Origin: Canna indica
Lineage: Eukaryota; Streptophyta; Magnoliopsida; Zingiberales; Cannaceae
Assembly: GCA_034359265.1 (NCBI GenBank)
Contig: CP136894.1
Span: forward strand, 27,124,501 to 27,188,500
Direction of reading: 5' to 3'
DNA: 64,000 bases
Made by a program: the position numbers and the translations under genes. The first letter of the stretch is position 1; every line of letters begins with the position of its first letter. Below, piece after piece: positions 1 to 12,593 of the stretch. The notes beneath the pieces were generated by a model. The model was given only the letters and a program-made list of their open reading frames with translations. It ran no database searches and had not been told where the DNA came from.

Positions 1-2
1 GT

Positions 3-494
3 CCATGGTTCTTGAGAGGGCAAGTACTGTTGTTAAAACCACCGAGGCCAAATTTTCAACCGTTTCTGGAGAGAATTGATACAATACCCATTTGGCTGCA
101 ATTTCCTGGGTTGCCACTCGAATATATACAAAAAGAAGTGCTGCTTAAAATTGCAGGAGCAGTAGGCCAACCAATAAAAATAGATGAGGTTAAATTTAAA
201 GGACAAAGAGCTAGGTTTGCTAGAGCTTGTGTTCTATGGGATTTAACAAATACTGTTCCTAATGGTATCTGGATCAAATGTGCTGGAGGGAGGTTCTGGT
301 AGGCCACAGCAGTGGATAACATTTCAAGATTATATTACTAGTGTGGGAAAATAGGCCATGTCAAGGAACAATGCATAGGGAAAGATTTAGAATTGAACAA
401 TTCTGAAAAGGATAGCAATGTGGAGAAACAAACAATGATAGCATCAGATTCAGGAGAAAAGAAAAAGGAAAAAGCTGAGGTTTATGGGTCATGA
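3..494 (+). pseudogene. LINE ORF1 remnant: DUF4283 region plus broken zinc knuckle
   Basis: The frame is open at the window edge and reads like the plant LINE ORF1 / DUF4283 RNA-binding family, with the signature IPIWLQFPGLPLEY followed by a GQRARFARACV stretch. In-frame stops occur at 300 and 339. Just after the second stop the frame reads CGKIGHVKEQC, the end of a CCHC zinc knuckle. The first zinc cysteine appears changed to Tyr, and the residue before the second Cys is now a stop. The tail is Lys/Glu rich and ends at the TGA at 492-494. In intact LINEs this protein coats the element RNA; this copy cannot be full length. Confidence 0.7.
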
Positions 495-1128
495 CAAGTT
501 GTAAACAGAAGAAGAAGAAACGTAGGGAGAACAAATGAAAGGGTTGAAAAAGATTAATAAAAAACAAATTTGATATACTAAAGGAGGAAGAATATCAGTC
601 TATGGAAGTAGAACAGAAGGAAAAAAGTAGTTGTGTATATGTGGTGAATTCAAGAGGGCAATGGAAAGAAAAAAGATAAAAAGAAAAGGAAAGCAAGGAG
701 GAAGGAGAGAAACTTCTGTTGGGGACAAGAAGAGCGTATTTGAGGGGAATAATGAGATTAATGAAGTTATTTTCAAGTCAAATCAGTTGGAATCAGTTTA
801 GATTCAGCTTGATGTTGAAAAGGATATGGAAGATATGCACAGGAAGCTAATTGATACAGTGGAAATAGCAGTAAGCAGAATAAATGAGAAATAGTGCTTA
901 TCTCAGGAAAGTGAGGAGTATGACATAAATGAAGAAGTGCAAACAAAGGATATCAGGATAAGAAAGCCAGTTAACCAGTTTATACATGAGGAAAGGTTTC
1001 CATTCAATATAAAACAAAATAGAGGAAAAAGGAAAAAATTATACTTTGAAGCTAAAATGATGGAGGCTAATGGGGATCCTAAGGTGGATCAAGAAAAGGA
1101 TACAGGTCAATAAACTGTGTTAAATGAA

Positions 1129-1850
1129 GATCTTAGTATGAAATATTAGAGGAGGGTTGAAAGAAGTTGGTTGGGATTATTTGAGCTGGATGCTGAAAGA
1201 TCAGAGGCCAGATATTGTATTACTTGTGGAAACATACTTGAATGAAGAAGACTCTAAGATGGGTATCAGGAGGTTTGGATAGGATTGGGAAGGGACTTTG
1301 GTTACAGGTAATGGTAGGGCTGGAGGTTTGGTTCTTGCTTGGAGAATAAAGTTTTGTGATATGAAGGTATCATTTAATTGTAATCAAATGATTTCAGCTA
1401 TGGTTTACAATAAAGGAAGAAGGCCTTGATTATTCACAGGAGTCTATGCTAGCACTATGGGTAAAGAGAGAAAAATGTTGTGGGAATTTCTTAAGAGCTT
1501 AGAAAGCAATAACTTTCATGGTTGGTTACAGGAGACTTCAACTACATTGATAGTGCTGAAGACAAAAAGGGGGGAAAACCTTTCAATATTGAAAGCTCAA
1601 TTAGGGCTTTTAATGAACTCTGTATGGAAGCAGAGTGCTGATAGATTTGAAGTGTAAAGGTGTAAGATTTACATGGTCTAATAATAAAATGGGTTCGAAA
1701 AGAATAATGGTCGGGTTAGACAAAGCTTATGCAAATGGAGAATGAGTAGAAAAATTTAATAAAATAATTGTATATCATTTAAGGAAGCTAGCATCTAATC
1801 ACATGCCTATTCTAATTGATACAAAGCTTGGAATGGAACGGAGAAAGGAA
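1129..1850 (+). pseudogene. LINE ORF2 apurinic-like endonuclease domain
   Basis: Readable in pieces as the exonuclease-endonuclease-phosphatase domain that nicks target DNA for L1-type LINEs. The opening NIRGG motif near 1143 and the LLVET motif, which carries the catalytic Glu, near 1220 are recognisable. Further on come GNGRAGGLVLAW, then FTWSNN, and near 1795 SNHMPILID. The usual SDH catalytic triplet has become SNH there. Several stops and shifts break the frame, for example at about 1280 and 1428. Inactive by sequence. Confidence 0.65.
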
Positions 1851-2394
1851 TGAAAAACTTTGTGTTTGAATTATTTTAGCTGGAATATAAAGAGATATGC
1901 GAAAAGGTAAAGAATGCTTTACCGGAGATGAAATTGGAAAAATTGGGTAAAGCTTTACCGGAAATAAGTAGAGAAGAAGTGGGCTCTTTGGAGAGAAATT
2001 TGAAGGCAACCATGGAGGAGTTGGAAAAAATTTGAACAAATGGAAGAAAATGAAGACGATAGAGAACAGGAGTTGATAAGAATGATTTGTCTAATAAAGC
2101 AATGATTTTAAAATAGACAAATACATTTGAAATAGTGGTCAAAAGTGAGAACTAGATGGATGGAGATGAATGACAGAAACACAAAATATTTCCACAAACC
2201 AATGAATGCAAAAAGAAGACAACAAAATTCTGGAGTTAAAAATTAATGATAGGAAAATTAATGATTCCATTGATATGGCTGAGGAGTTTGATAAGTGGTA
2301 CAAGGAACTCTGGAAAAAAGAAGATGATAGATGGAATGGATGGGGAGAATTCAATGGATTGAACTGCGTAAAAACAACAAAAGAAGAACAATAA

Positions 2395-3082
2395 AAAATG
2401 GTTGAAATGTTTTCAGTAGAACAGAAAACTGAGGCAATGAAGAGTATGGGAAGGGGTAAAGCACCTGGGCTGATGGGTATGGAGTTGAATTCTATGAATT
2501 TTTCGGGGAGGATGTAGAAGACAATCTACTTAGGGCAATAAAAGAATTTTATCACTTTGAAAATCTGCCAAAATCCCGAGGACAAACAAAATTGATCTCC
2601 ATCCCAAAGAAGGAGAATGCTAATCAGGTTAAGGATTATAGGCCAATTGCACTATGCAATATGACATAAAATCTTGTCCAAATGTCTAGTGAACAAATTG
2701 AGACCATGGATTAAGAAGAGTATCTTTATGGAATAAGGAGCTTTTGTTGAAAATAGAAGATTGCAAGATAATATTTTCGTGTTATCTGAGATAGTAAATG
2801 TTGTCAAGAAATCAAAAAGGAAAACCCCTTACGTAATAGTGAAGATGGATTTAGAAAAAGCCTATGACAGAATGTCATGGGAAGCCCTAGATGAAATATG
2901 GATGATGATGAATATACTGGGAAAAATGAACAAATGGTTGAAAGCTTGCATGAAGTCAGCTAACATTTTTTGTCAGGTAAATGGTGTTATGTCAAATGAA
3001 TTCAGGAGCTTCATGGGAGTGAGGCAAGGGGACTCCTTGTCTCCATATATGTTCATTATGATGAAAAAGTTATTGTCTCAGC
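2395..3082 (+). pseudogene. LINE ORF2 reverse transcriptase, N-terminal half
   Basis: Non-LTR reverse transcriptase up to motif B. The frame shows GKAPG followed, after a 1-nt shift, by GYGVEFYEFF, then IPKKENANQVKDYRPIALCNM. Motif A is MDLEKAYDRM with the first catalytic Asp, and motif B is GVRQGDSLSPYMF. Motif C (FADD) is missing. Two lesions matter for the array downstream. One is a frameshift right after IALCNMT (ATGACATAAAATC). The other is a TAA replacing Gln before GAF (GAATAAGGA, near 2730). The coding sequence stops abruptly at 3082, where the hAT-like element enters. Confidence 0.85.
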
Positions 3083-3648
3083 CAAGGTTGTTAAATTCGA
3101 GAGTTTAAGTACTCGTGGAGCCTCCGTAAACTCGACTCGTAAACTCGACTCGTAAACTCGACTCGTAAACTCGACTCGTAAACTCGACTCGTAAACTCGA
3201 CTCGTAAACTCGACTCGTAAACTCGACTCGTAAACTCGTAAGAGTTTACCTGATATTAAAACAATATTAAAAAAATATTATACTATAAAAATATAATCTG
3301 AAAATCATAATTAAGGTGCAGTTCAACTCCCTAATAAAGCACAGATAAAGATAAAATATAAGAGTACAAGTCTAATACATACATATTGAAGCATTCTAAG
3401 TCCATAATAAAGCACACACAACGACTCAAAGATAAAAATATAAAAGTACAAGTTCAATCCATAATAATTATCATCAAATCAAGTTCATCCGAGTTTACCA
3501 CGAGTTTGACCGAGTTTACTCGCGAGTTAGACCGAGTTTGTGCGAGTTTACCCATAAATGAGTTTGAGTGCGAGTTAGCTCGATTTTGATACCTGGGATC
3601 GTAAAGTCGTCCGAGTTTACGAGTTAACTCGCGAGTTTGACAACACTG
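3083..3648. mobile_element. hAT-like foldback MITE inside the LINE (founding copy)
   Basis: The ends are CAAGGTTGTTAAATTCGAGA on the left and, read inward from the right, CAGTGTTGTCAAACTCGCGA. These are imperfect terminal inverted repeats of hAT type. The element is flanked by a perfect 8-bp duplication GTCTCAGC (3075-3082 and 3649-3656), as expected for hAT. Removing it restores continuous LINE coding sequence (LLSQ followed by LIKREVNNENIKAFKCK). The left arm is a GTAAACTCGACTC minisatellite and the right arm is rich in GAGTTTACTCG, so the two arms can pair. No transposase is present, so it is non-autonomous. A copy sits at the same place in every monomer. Confidence 0.8.
3126..3239. repeat. 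13-bp minisatellite GTAAACTCGACTC (founder tract)
   Basis: Eight tandem units (3126-3229) plus a partial one. Homologous tracts in later monomers have 1 to 12 units, for example 6915-7070 with 12 units and 11984-11996 with one. Confidence 0.95.
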
Positions 3649-3828
3649 GTCTCAGCTAATTAAGAGGGAAGTCAATAACGAAAACATTAAAGCTTTCAAA
3701 TGCAAAGACCTAAATATAAGTCATCTTTTCGGATTGATCCCAAGCGTAATCCTTGGCCTTAGCGCCACTCTTAGGCCCTCACGTCCTCAACAGGCGTGGT
3801 CTTGCCTTACACTCCTCGATGAGCTTGG

Positions 3829-5056
3829 CAATAAAAGAATTTTATCACTTTGAAAATCTGCCAAAATCCCGGGGACAAACAAAATTGATCTCCATCCCAA
3901 AGAAGGAGAATACTAATCAGGTTAAGGATTATAGGCCAATTGCACTATGCAATATGACATAAAATCTTGTCCAAATGTCTAGTGAACAGATTGAGACCAT
4001 GGATTAAGAAGAGTATCTTTATGGAATAAGGAGCTTTTGTTGAAAATAGAAGATTGGAAGATAATATTTTCGTGTTATCTGAGATAGTAAATGTTGTCAA
4101 GAAATCAAAAAGGAAAACCCCTTACGTAATAGTGAAGATGGATTTAGAAAAGGCCTATGACAGAATGTCATGGGAAGCCCTAGATGAAATATGGATGATG
4201 ATGAATATACTGGGAAAAATGAACAAATGGTTGAAAGCTTGCATGAAGTCAGCTAACATTTTTTGTCAGGTAAATGGTGTTATGTCAAATGAATTCAGGA
4301 GCTTCATGGGAGTGAGGCAAGGGGACTCCTTGTCTCCATATATGTTCATTATGATGAAAAAGTTATTGTCTCAGCCAAGGTTGTTAAATTCGAGAGTTTA
4401 ACTACTCGTGGAGCCTCCGTAAACTCGACTCGTAAACTCGACTCGTAAACTCGACTCGTAAACTCGTAAGAGTTTACCTGATATTAAAACAATATTAAAA
4501 AAATATTATAGTATAAAAATATAATCTGAAAATCATAATTAAGGCCCAGTTCAACTCCCTAATAAAGCACAGATAAAGATAAAATATAAGAGTACAAGTC
4601 TAATACATACATAATGAAGCATTCTAAGTCCATAATAAAGCACACACAATGACTCAAAGATAAAAATATAAAAGTACAAGTTCAATCCATAATAATTATC
4701 ATCAAATCAAGTTCATCCGAGTTTACCACGAGTTTGACCGAGTTTACTCGCGAGTTTGACCGAGTTTGTGCGAGTTTACCCATAAACGAGTTTGAGTGCG
4801 AGTTAGCTCGATTTTGATACCTGGGATCGTAAACTCGTCCGAGTTTACGAGTTAACACGCGAGTTTGACAACACTGATCTCAGCTAATTAAGAGGGAAGT
4901 CAATAACGAAAACATTAAAGCTTTCAAATGCAAAGACCTAAATATAAGTCATCTTTTCAGATTGATCCCAAGCGCAATCCTTGGCCAAAGCGCCACTCTT
5001 AGGCCCTCACGCCCTCAACAGGCGTGGTCTTGCCTTACACTCCTCGATGAGCTTGG
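3829..5056 (+). repeat. Macrosatellite monomer 2 (3 minisatellite units)
   Basis: 1228 bp. The RT segment 4054-4401 is open and encodes the same 115 residues as monomer 1 except near its first codons. The U tail immediately upstream opens a chimeric frame (3753-3962) that fuses U sequence to LINE RT and ends at the shared frameshift. Confidence 0.9.
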
Positions 5057-6324
5057 CAATAAAAGAATTTTATCACTTTGAAAATTTGCCAAAATCCCGG
5101 GGACAAACAAAATTGATCTCCATCCCAAAGTAGGAGAATGCTAATCAGGTTAAGGATTATAGGCCAATTGCACAATGCAATATGACATAAAATCTTGTCC
5201 AAATGTCTAGTGAACAGATTGAGACCATGGATTAAGAAGAGTATCTTTATGGAATAAGGATCTTTTGTTGAAAATAGAAGATTGGAAGATAATATTTTCG
5301 TGTTATCTGAGATAGTAAAGGTTGTCAAGAAATAAAAAAGAAAAACCCCTTACGTAATAGTGAAGATGGATTTAGAAAAAGCCTATGACAGAATGTCATG
5401 GGAAGCCCTAGATGAAATATGGATGATGATGAATATACTGGGAAAAATGAACAAATGGTTGAAAGCTTGCATGAAGTCAGCTAACATTTTTTGTCAGGTA
5501 AATGGTGTTATGTCAAATGAATTCAGGAGCTTCATGGGAGTGAGGCAAGGGGACTCCTTGTCTCCATATATGTTCATTATGATGAAAAAGTTATTGTCTC
5601 AGCCAAGGTTGTTAAATTCGAGAGTTTAAGTACTCGTGGAGCCTCCGTAAACTCGACTCGTAAACTCGACTCGTAAACTCGACTCATAAACTCGACTCGT
5701 AAACTCGACTCGTAAAGTCGACTCGTAAACTCGTAAGAGTTTTCCTGATATTAAAACAATATTAAAAAAATATTATACTATAAAAATATAATCTGAAAAT
5801 CATAATTAAGGCGCTGTTCAACTCCCTAATAAAGCACAGATAAAGATAAAATATAATAGTACAAGTCTAATACATACATAATGAAGCATTCTAAGTCCAT
5901 AATAAAGCACACACAATGACTCAAAGATAAAAATATAAAAGTACAAGTTCAATCCATAATAATTATCATACAAATCAAGTTCATCCGAGTTTACCACGAG
6001 TTTGACCGAGTTTACTCGCGAGTTTGACCGAGTTTGTGCGAGTTTACTCATAAACGAGTTTGAGTGAGAGTTAGCTCGATTTTGATACCTGGGATCGTAA
6101 ACTCGTCCTAGTTTACGAGTTAACTCGCGAGTTTGACAACACTGGTCTCAGCTAATTAAGAGGGAAGTCAATAACGAAAACATTAAAGCTTTCAAATGCA
6201 AAGACCTAAATATAAGTCATCTTTTCGAATTGATCCCAAGCGCAATCCTTGGCCTTAGCGCCACTCTTAGGCCCTCACGCCCTCAACAGGCGTGGTCTTG
6301 CCTTAAACTCCTCGATGAGCTTGG
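5057..6324 (+). repeat. Macrosatellite monomer 3 (6 units, RT frame broken)
   Basis: 1268 bp, one base over the 13-bp rule because of an extra base near 5970 (ATCATACAAATC). An in-frame TAA near 5332 breaks the RT segment, leaving 5360-5629 open. It shares the variant minisatellite units (CTCATAAA, AAAGTCG) and GGATCTTTT with monomers 6 and 11, which marks a subtype. Confidence 0.9.
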
Positions 6325-7669
6325 CAATAAAAGAATTTTATCACTTTGAAAATCTGCCAAAATCCCGGGGACAAACAAAATTGATCTCCATCCCAAAGAA
6401 GGAGAATGCTAATCAGGTTAAGGATTATAGGCCAATTGCACTATGCAATATGACATAAAATCTTGTCCAAATGTCTAGTGAACAGATTGAGACCATGGAT
6501 TAAGAAGAGTATCTTTATGGAATAAGGAGCTTTTGTTGAAAATAGAAGATTGGAAGATAATATTTTCGTGTTATCTGAGATAGTAAATGTTGTCAAGAAA
6601 TCAAAAAGGAAAACCCCTTACGTAATAGTGAAGATGGATTTAGAAAAAGCCTATGACAGAATGTCATGGGAAGCCCTAGATGAAATATGGATGATGATGA
6701 ATATACTGGGAAAAATGAACAAATGGTTGAAAGCTTGCATGAAGTCAGCTAACATTTTTTGTCAGGTAAATGGTGTTATGTCAAATGAATTCAGGAGCTT
6801 CATGGGAGTGAGGCAAGGGGACTCCTTGTCTCCATATATGTTCATTATGATGAAAAAGTTATTGTCTCAGCCAAGGTTGTTAAATTCGAGAGTTTAACTA
6901 CTCGTGGAGCCTCCGTAAACTCGACTCGTAAACTCGACTCGTAAACTCGACTCGTAAACTCGACTCGTAAACTCGACTCGTAAACTCGACTCGTAAACTC
7001 GACTCGTAAACTCGACTCGTAAACTCGACTCGTAAACTCGACTCGTAAACTCGACTCGTAAACTCGACTCGTAAACTCGTAAGAGTTTACCTGATATTAA
7101 AACAATATTAAAAAAATATTATACTATAAAAATATAATCTGAAAATCATAATTAAGGCGCAGTTCAACTCCCTAATAAAGCACAGATAAAGATAAAATAT
7201 AAGAGTACAAGTCTAATACATACATAATGAAGCATTCTAAGTCCATAATAAAGCACACACAATGACTCAAAGATAAAAATATAAAAGTACAAGTTCAATC
7301 CATAATAATTATCATCAAATCAAGTTCATCCGAGTTTACCACGAGTTTGACCGAGTTTACTCGCGAGTTTGACCGAGTTTGTGCGAGTTTACCCATAAAC
7401 GAGTTTGAGTGCGAGTTAGCTCGATTTTGATACCTGGGATCGTAAACTCGTCCGAGTTTACGAGTTAACACGCGAGTTTGACAACACTGGTCTCAGCTAA
7501 TTAAGAGGGAAGTCAATAACGAAAACATTAAAGCTTTCAAATGCAAAGACCTAAATATAAGTCATCTTTTCAGATTGATCCCAAGCGCAATCCTTGGCCT
7601 TAGCGCCACTCTTAGGCCCTCACGCCCTCAACAGGCGTGGTCTTGCCTTACACTCCTCGATGAGCTTGG
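6325..7669 (+). repeat. Macrosatellite monomer 4 (12 units, longest)
   Basis: 1345 bp. The minisatellite at 6915-7070 has 12 perfect-looking 13-bp units, the longest tract in the array. The RT segment 6550-6897 is open. The end of this monomer, from about 7125, already matches the corresponding end of monomer 9, marking the left edge of the higher-order repeat. Confidence 0.9.
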
Positions 7670-8884
7670 CAATAAAAGAATTTTATCACTTTGAAAATCT
7701 GCCAAAATCCAGGGGACAAACAAAATTGATCTCCATCCCAAAGAAGGAGAATGTTAATCAGGTTAAGGATTATAGGCCAATTGCACTATGCAATATGACA
7801 TAAAATCTTGTCCAAATGTCTAGTGAACAGATTGAGACCATGGATTAAGAAGAGTATCTTTATGGAATAAGGAGCTTTTGTTGAAAATAGAAGATTGCAA
7901 GATAATATTTTCGTGTTACCTGAGATAGTAAATGTTGTCAAGAAATCAAAAAGGAAAACCCCTTACGTAATAGTGAAGATGGATTTAGAAAAAGCCTATG
8001 ACAGAATGTCATGGGAAGCCCTAGATGAAATATGGATGATGATGAATATACTGGGAAAAATGAACAAATGGTTGAAAGCTTGCATGAAGTCAGCTAACAT
8101 TTTTTGTCAGGTAAATGGTGTTATGTCAAATGAATTCAGGAGCTTCATGGGAGTGAGGCAAGGGGACTCCTTGTCTCCATATATGTTCATTATGATGAAA
8201 AAGTTATTGTCTCAGCCAAGGTTGTTAAATTCGAGAGTTTAACTACTCGTGGAGCCTCCGTAAACTCGACTCGTAAACTCGACTCGTAAACTCGTAAGAG
8301 TTTACTTGATATTAAAACAATATTAAAAAAATATAATACTATAAAAATATAATCTAAAAATCATAATTAAGGTCCAGTTCAACTCCCTAATAAAACACAG
8401 ATAAAGATAAAATATAAGAGTACAAGTCTAATACATACATAATGAAGCATTCTAAGTTCATAATAAAGCACACACAATGACTCAAAGATAAAAATATAAA
8501 AGTACAAGTTCAATCCATAATAATTATCATCAAATCAAGTTCATCCGAGTTTACCACGAGTTTGACCGAGTTTACTCGCGAGTTTGACCGAGTTTGTGCG
8601 AGTTTACCCATAAACGAGTTTGAGTGCGAGTTAGCTCGATTTTGATACCTGGGATCGTAAAGTCGTCCGAGTTTACGAGTTAACTCGCGAGTTTGACAAC
8701 ACTGGTCTCAGCAAATTAAGAGGGAAGTCAATAACGAAAACATTAAAGCTTTCAAATGCAAAGACCTAAATATAAGTCATCTTTTCGGATTGATCCCAAG
8801 CGCAATCCTTGGCCTAAGCGCCACTCTTAGGCCCTCACGCCCTCAACAGGCGTGGTCTTGCCTTACATTCCTCGATGAGCTTTG
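7670..8884 (+). repeat. Macrosatellite monomer 5 (2 units)
   Basis: 1215 bp. First full monomer of higher-order repeat copy 1. The RT segment 7895-8242 is open, with a Ser-to-Pro change (VLPEIVN) shared only with monomer 10. Confidence 0.9.
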
Positions 8885-10151
8885 CAATAAAAGAATTTTA
8901 TCACTTTGAAAATTTGCCAAAATCCCGGGGACAAACAAAATTGATCTCCATCCCAAAGAAGGAGAATGCTAATCAGGTTAAGGATTATAGGCCAATTGCA
9001 CTATGCAATATGACATAAAATCTTGTCCAAATGTCTAGTGAACAGATTGAGACCATGGATTAAGAAGAGTATCTTTATGGAATAAGGATCTTTTGTTGAA
9101 AATAGAAGATTGGAAGATAATATTTTCGTGTTATCTGAGATAGTAAATGTTGTCAAGAAATCAAAAAGGAAAACCCCTTACGTAATAGTGAAGATGGATT
9201 TAGAAAAAGCCTATGACAGAATGTCATGGGAAGCCCTAGATGAAATATGGATGATGATGAATATACTGGGAAAAATGAACAAATGGTTGAAAGCTTGCAT
9301 GAAGTCAGCTAACATTTTTTGTCAGGTAAATGGTGTTATGTCAAATGAATTCAGGAGCTTCATGGGAGTGAGGCAAGGGGACTCCTTGTCTCCATATATG
9401 TTCATTATGATGAAAAAGTTATTGTCTCAGCCAAGGTTGTTAAATTCGAGAGTTTAAGTACTCGTGGAGCCTCCGTAAACTCGACTCGTAAACTCGACTT
9501 GTAAACTCGACTCATAAACTCGACTCGTAAACTCGACTCGTAAAGTCGACTCGTAAACTCGTAAGAGTTTTCCTGATATTAAAATAATATTAAAAAAATA
9601 TTATACTATAAAAATATAATCTGAAAATCATAATTAAGGCGCTGTTCAACTCCCTAATAAAGCACAGATAAAGATAAAATATAATAGTACAAGTCTAATA
9701 CATACATAATGAAGCATTCTAAGTCCATAATAAAGCACACACAATGTCTCAAAGATAAAAATATAAAAGTACAAGTTCAATCCATAATAATTATTATCAA
9801 ATCAAGTTCATCCGAGTTTACCACGAGTTTGACCGAGTTTACTCGCGAGTTTGACCGAGTTTGTGCGAGTTTACCCATAAACGAGTTTGAGTGCGAGTTA
9901 GCTCGATTTTGATACCTGGGATCGTAAACTCGTCCGAGTTTACGAGTTAACTCGCGAGTTTGACAACACTGGTCTCAGCTAATTAAGAGGGAAGTCAATA
10001 ACGAAAACATTAAAGCTTTCAAATGCAAAGACCTAAATATAAGTCATCTTTTCGAATTGATCCCAAGCGCAATCCTTGGCCTTAGCGCCACTCTTAGGCC
10101 CTCACGCCCTCAACAGGCGTGGTCTTGCCTTACACTCCTCGACGAGCTTGG
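8885..10151 (+). repeat. Macrosatellite monomer 6 (6 units)
   Basis: 1267 bp. The RT segment 9110-9457 is open. It carries the degenerate minisatellite units of the monomer 3 subtype and TTTGCAATAAAAG at its left junction. Counterpart of monomer 11. Confidence 0.9.
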
Positions 10152-11391
10152 CAATAAAAGAATTTTATCACTTTGAAAATCTGCCAAAATCCCGGGGTCA
10201 AACAAAATTGATCTCCATCCCAAAGAAGGAGAATGCTAATCAGGTTAAGGATTATAGGCCAATTGCACTATGCAATATGACATAAAATCTTGTCCAATTG
10301 TCTAGTGAACAGATTGAGACCATGGATTAAGAAGAGTATCTTTATGGAATAAGGAGCTTTTGTTGAAAATAGAAGATTGCAAGATAATATTTTCGTGTTA
10401 TCTGAGATAGTAAATGTTGTCAAGAAATCAAAAAGGAAAACCCCTACGTAATAGTGAAGATGGATTTAGAAAAAGCCTATGACAGAATGTCATGGGAAGC
10501 CCTATATGAAATATGGATGATGATGAATATACTGGGAAAAATGAACAAATGGTTGAAAGCTTGCATGAAGTCAGCTAACATTTTTTGTCAGGTAAATGGT
10601 GTTATGTCAAATGAATTCAGGAGCTTCATGGGAGTGAGGCAAGGGGACTCCTTGTCTCCATATATGTTCATTATGATGAAAAAGTTATTGTCTCAGCTAA
10701 GGTTGTTAAATTCGAGAGTTTAACTACTCGTGGAGCCTCCGTAAACTCGACTCGTAAACTCGACTCGTAAACTCGACTCGTAAACTCGACTCGTAAACTC
10801 GTAAGAGTTTACCTGATATTAAAACAATATTAAAAAAATATTATACTATAAAAATATAATCTGAAAATCATAATTAAGGCGCAGTTCAACTCCCTAATAA
10901 AGCACAGATAAAGATAAAATATAAGAGTACAAGTCTAATACATACATAATGAAGCATTCTAAGTCCATAATAAAGCACACACAATGACTCAAAGATAAAA
11001 ATATAAAAGTACAAGTTCAATCCATAATAATTATCATCAAATCAAGTTCATCCGAGTTTACCACGAGTTTGACCGAGTTTACTCGCGAGTTTGACCGAGT
11101 TTGTGCGAGTTTACCCATAAACGAGTTTGAGTGCGAGTTAGCTCGATTTTGATACCTGGGATCGTAAACTCGTCCGAGTTTACGAGTTAACACGCGAGTT
11201 TGACAACACTGGTCTCAGCTAATTAAGAGGGAAGTCAATAACGAAAACATTAAAGCTTTCAAATGCAAAGACCTAAATATAAGTCATCTTTTCAGATTGA
11301 TCCCAAGCGCAATCCTTGGCCTTAGCGCCACTCTTAGGCCCTCACGCCCTCAACAGGCGTGGTCTTGCCTTACACTCCTCGATGAGCTTGG
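10152..11391 (+). repeat. Macrosatellite monomer 7 (4 units, 1-nt deletion)
   Basis: 1240 bp, one base under the rule because of a T deletion near 10446 (CCCCTACG instead of CCCCTTACG). The deletion breaks the RT frame, leaving 10454-10723. Monomer 12 has the same deletion. Confidence 0.9.
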
Positions 11392-12593
11392 CAATAAAAG
11401 AATTTTATCACTTTGAAAACCTGCCAAAATCCCGGGGACAAACAAAATTGATCTCCATCCCAAAGAAGGAGAATGCTAATCAGGTTAAGGATTATAGGCC
11501 AATTGCACTATGCAATATGACATAAAATCTTGTCCAAATGTCTAGTGAACAGATTGAGACCATAGATTAAGAAGAGTATCTTTATGGAATAAGGAGCTTT
11601 TGTTGAAAATATAAGATTGGAAGATACTATTTTCGTGTTATCTGAGATAGTAAATGTTGTCAAGAAATCAAAAAGGAAAACCCCTTACGTAATAGTGAAG
11701 ATGGATTTAGAAAAAGCCTATGACAGAATGTCATGGGAAGCCCTAGATGAAATATGGATGATGATGAATATACTGGGAAAAATGAACAAATGGTTGAAAG
11801 CTTGCATGAAGTCAGCTAACATTTTTTGTCAGGTAAATGGTGTTATGTCAAATGAATTCAGGAGCTTCATGGGAGTGAGGCAAGGGGACTTCTTGTCTCC
11901 ATATATGTTCATTATGATGAAAAAGTTATTGTCTCAGCCAAGGTTGTTAAATTCGAGAGTTTAACTACTCGTGGAGCCTCCGTAAACTCGACTCGTAAAC
12001 TCGTAAGAGTTTACCTGATATTAAAACAATATTAAAAAAATATTATACTATAAAAATATAATCTGAAAATCATAATTAAGGCGCAGTTCAACTCCCTAAT
12101 AAAGCACAGATAAAGATAAAATATAAGAATACAAGTCTAATACATACATAATGAAGCATTCTAAGTCCATAATAAAGCACACACAATGACTCAAAGATAA
12201 AAATATAAAAGTACAAGTTCAATCCATAATAATTATTATCAAATCAAGTTCATCCGAGTTTACCACGAGTTTGACCGAGTTTACTCGCGAGTTTGACCGA
12301 GTTTGTGCGAGTTTACCCATAAACGAGTTTGAGTGCGAGTTAGCTCGATTTTGATACCTGGGATCGTAAACTCGTCCGAGTTTACGAGTTAACACGCGAG
12401 CTTGACAACACTGGTCTCAGCTAATTAAGAGGGAAGTCAATAACGAAAACATTAAAGCTTTCAAATGCAAAGACCTAAATATAAGTCATCTTTTCAGATT
12501 GATCCCAAGCGCAATCCTTGGCCTTAGCGCCACTCTTAGGCCCTCACGCCCTCAACAGGCGTGGTCTTGCCTTACACTCCTCGATGAGCTTGG
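11392..12593 (+). repeat. Macrosatellite monomer 8 (1 unit, shortest)
   Basis: 1202 bp with a single 13-bp unit, the base length of the family. The RT segment 11617-11964 is open, with a Ser-to-Phe change in motif B (RQGDFLSP) shared with monomer 13. Confidence 0.9.

Larger units (their letters stand above)
1..3733 (+). mobile_element. L1-type LINE, dead, cut by window edge and by later insertions
   Basis: A plant LINE in sense orientation. In order it has an ORF1-like DUF4283 region (3-494), an AP-endonuclease region (about 1129-1850) and a reverse transcriptase from about 2395. It is interrupted at 3083-3648 by a hAT-like element and resumes at 3657. It stops near 3730, just before the codons where the FADD catalytic box of LINE RT would be expected. 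The stretches 495-1128 and 1851-2394 are degraded inter-domain LINE sequence with no separate gene visible. All frames carry stops or frameshifts. The 5' end lies outside the window, and no 3' UTR or poly(A) tail is present. Confidence 0.85.
2536..3828 (+). repeat. Macrosatellite monomer 1 (8 minisatellite units)
   Basis: 1293 bp. This is the founder position, because its left side is continuous with upstream LINE sequence (AGGGCAATAAAAG). The RT frame 2761-3108 is open, and the minisatellite is at 3126-3239. Confidence 0.9.
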
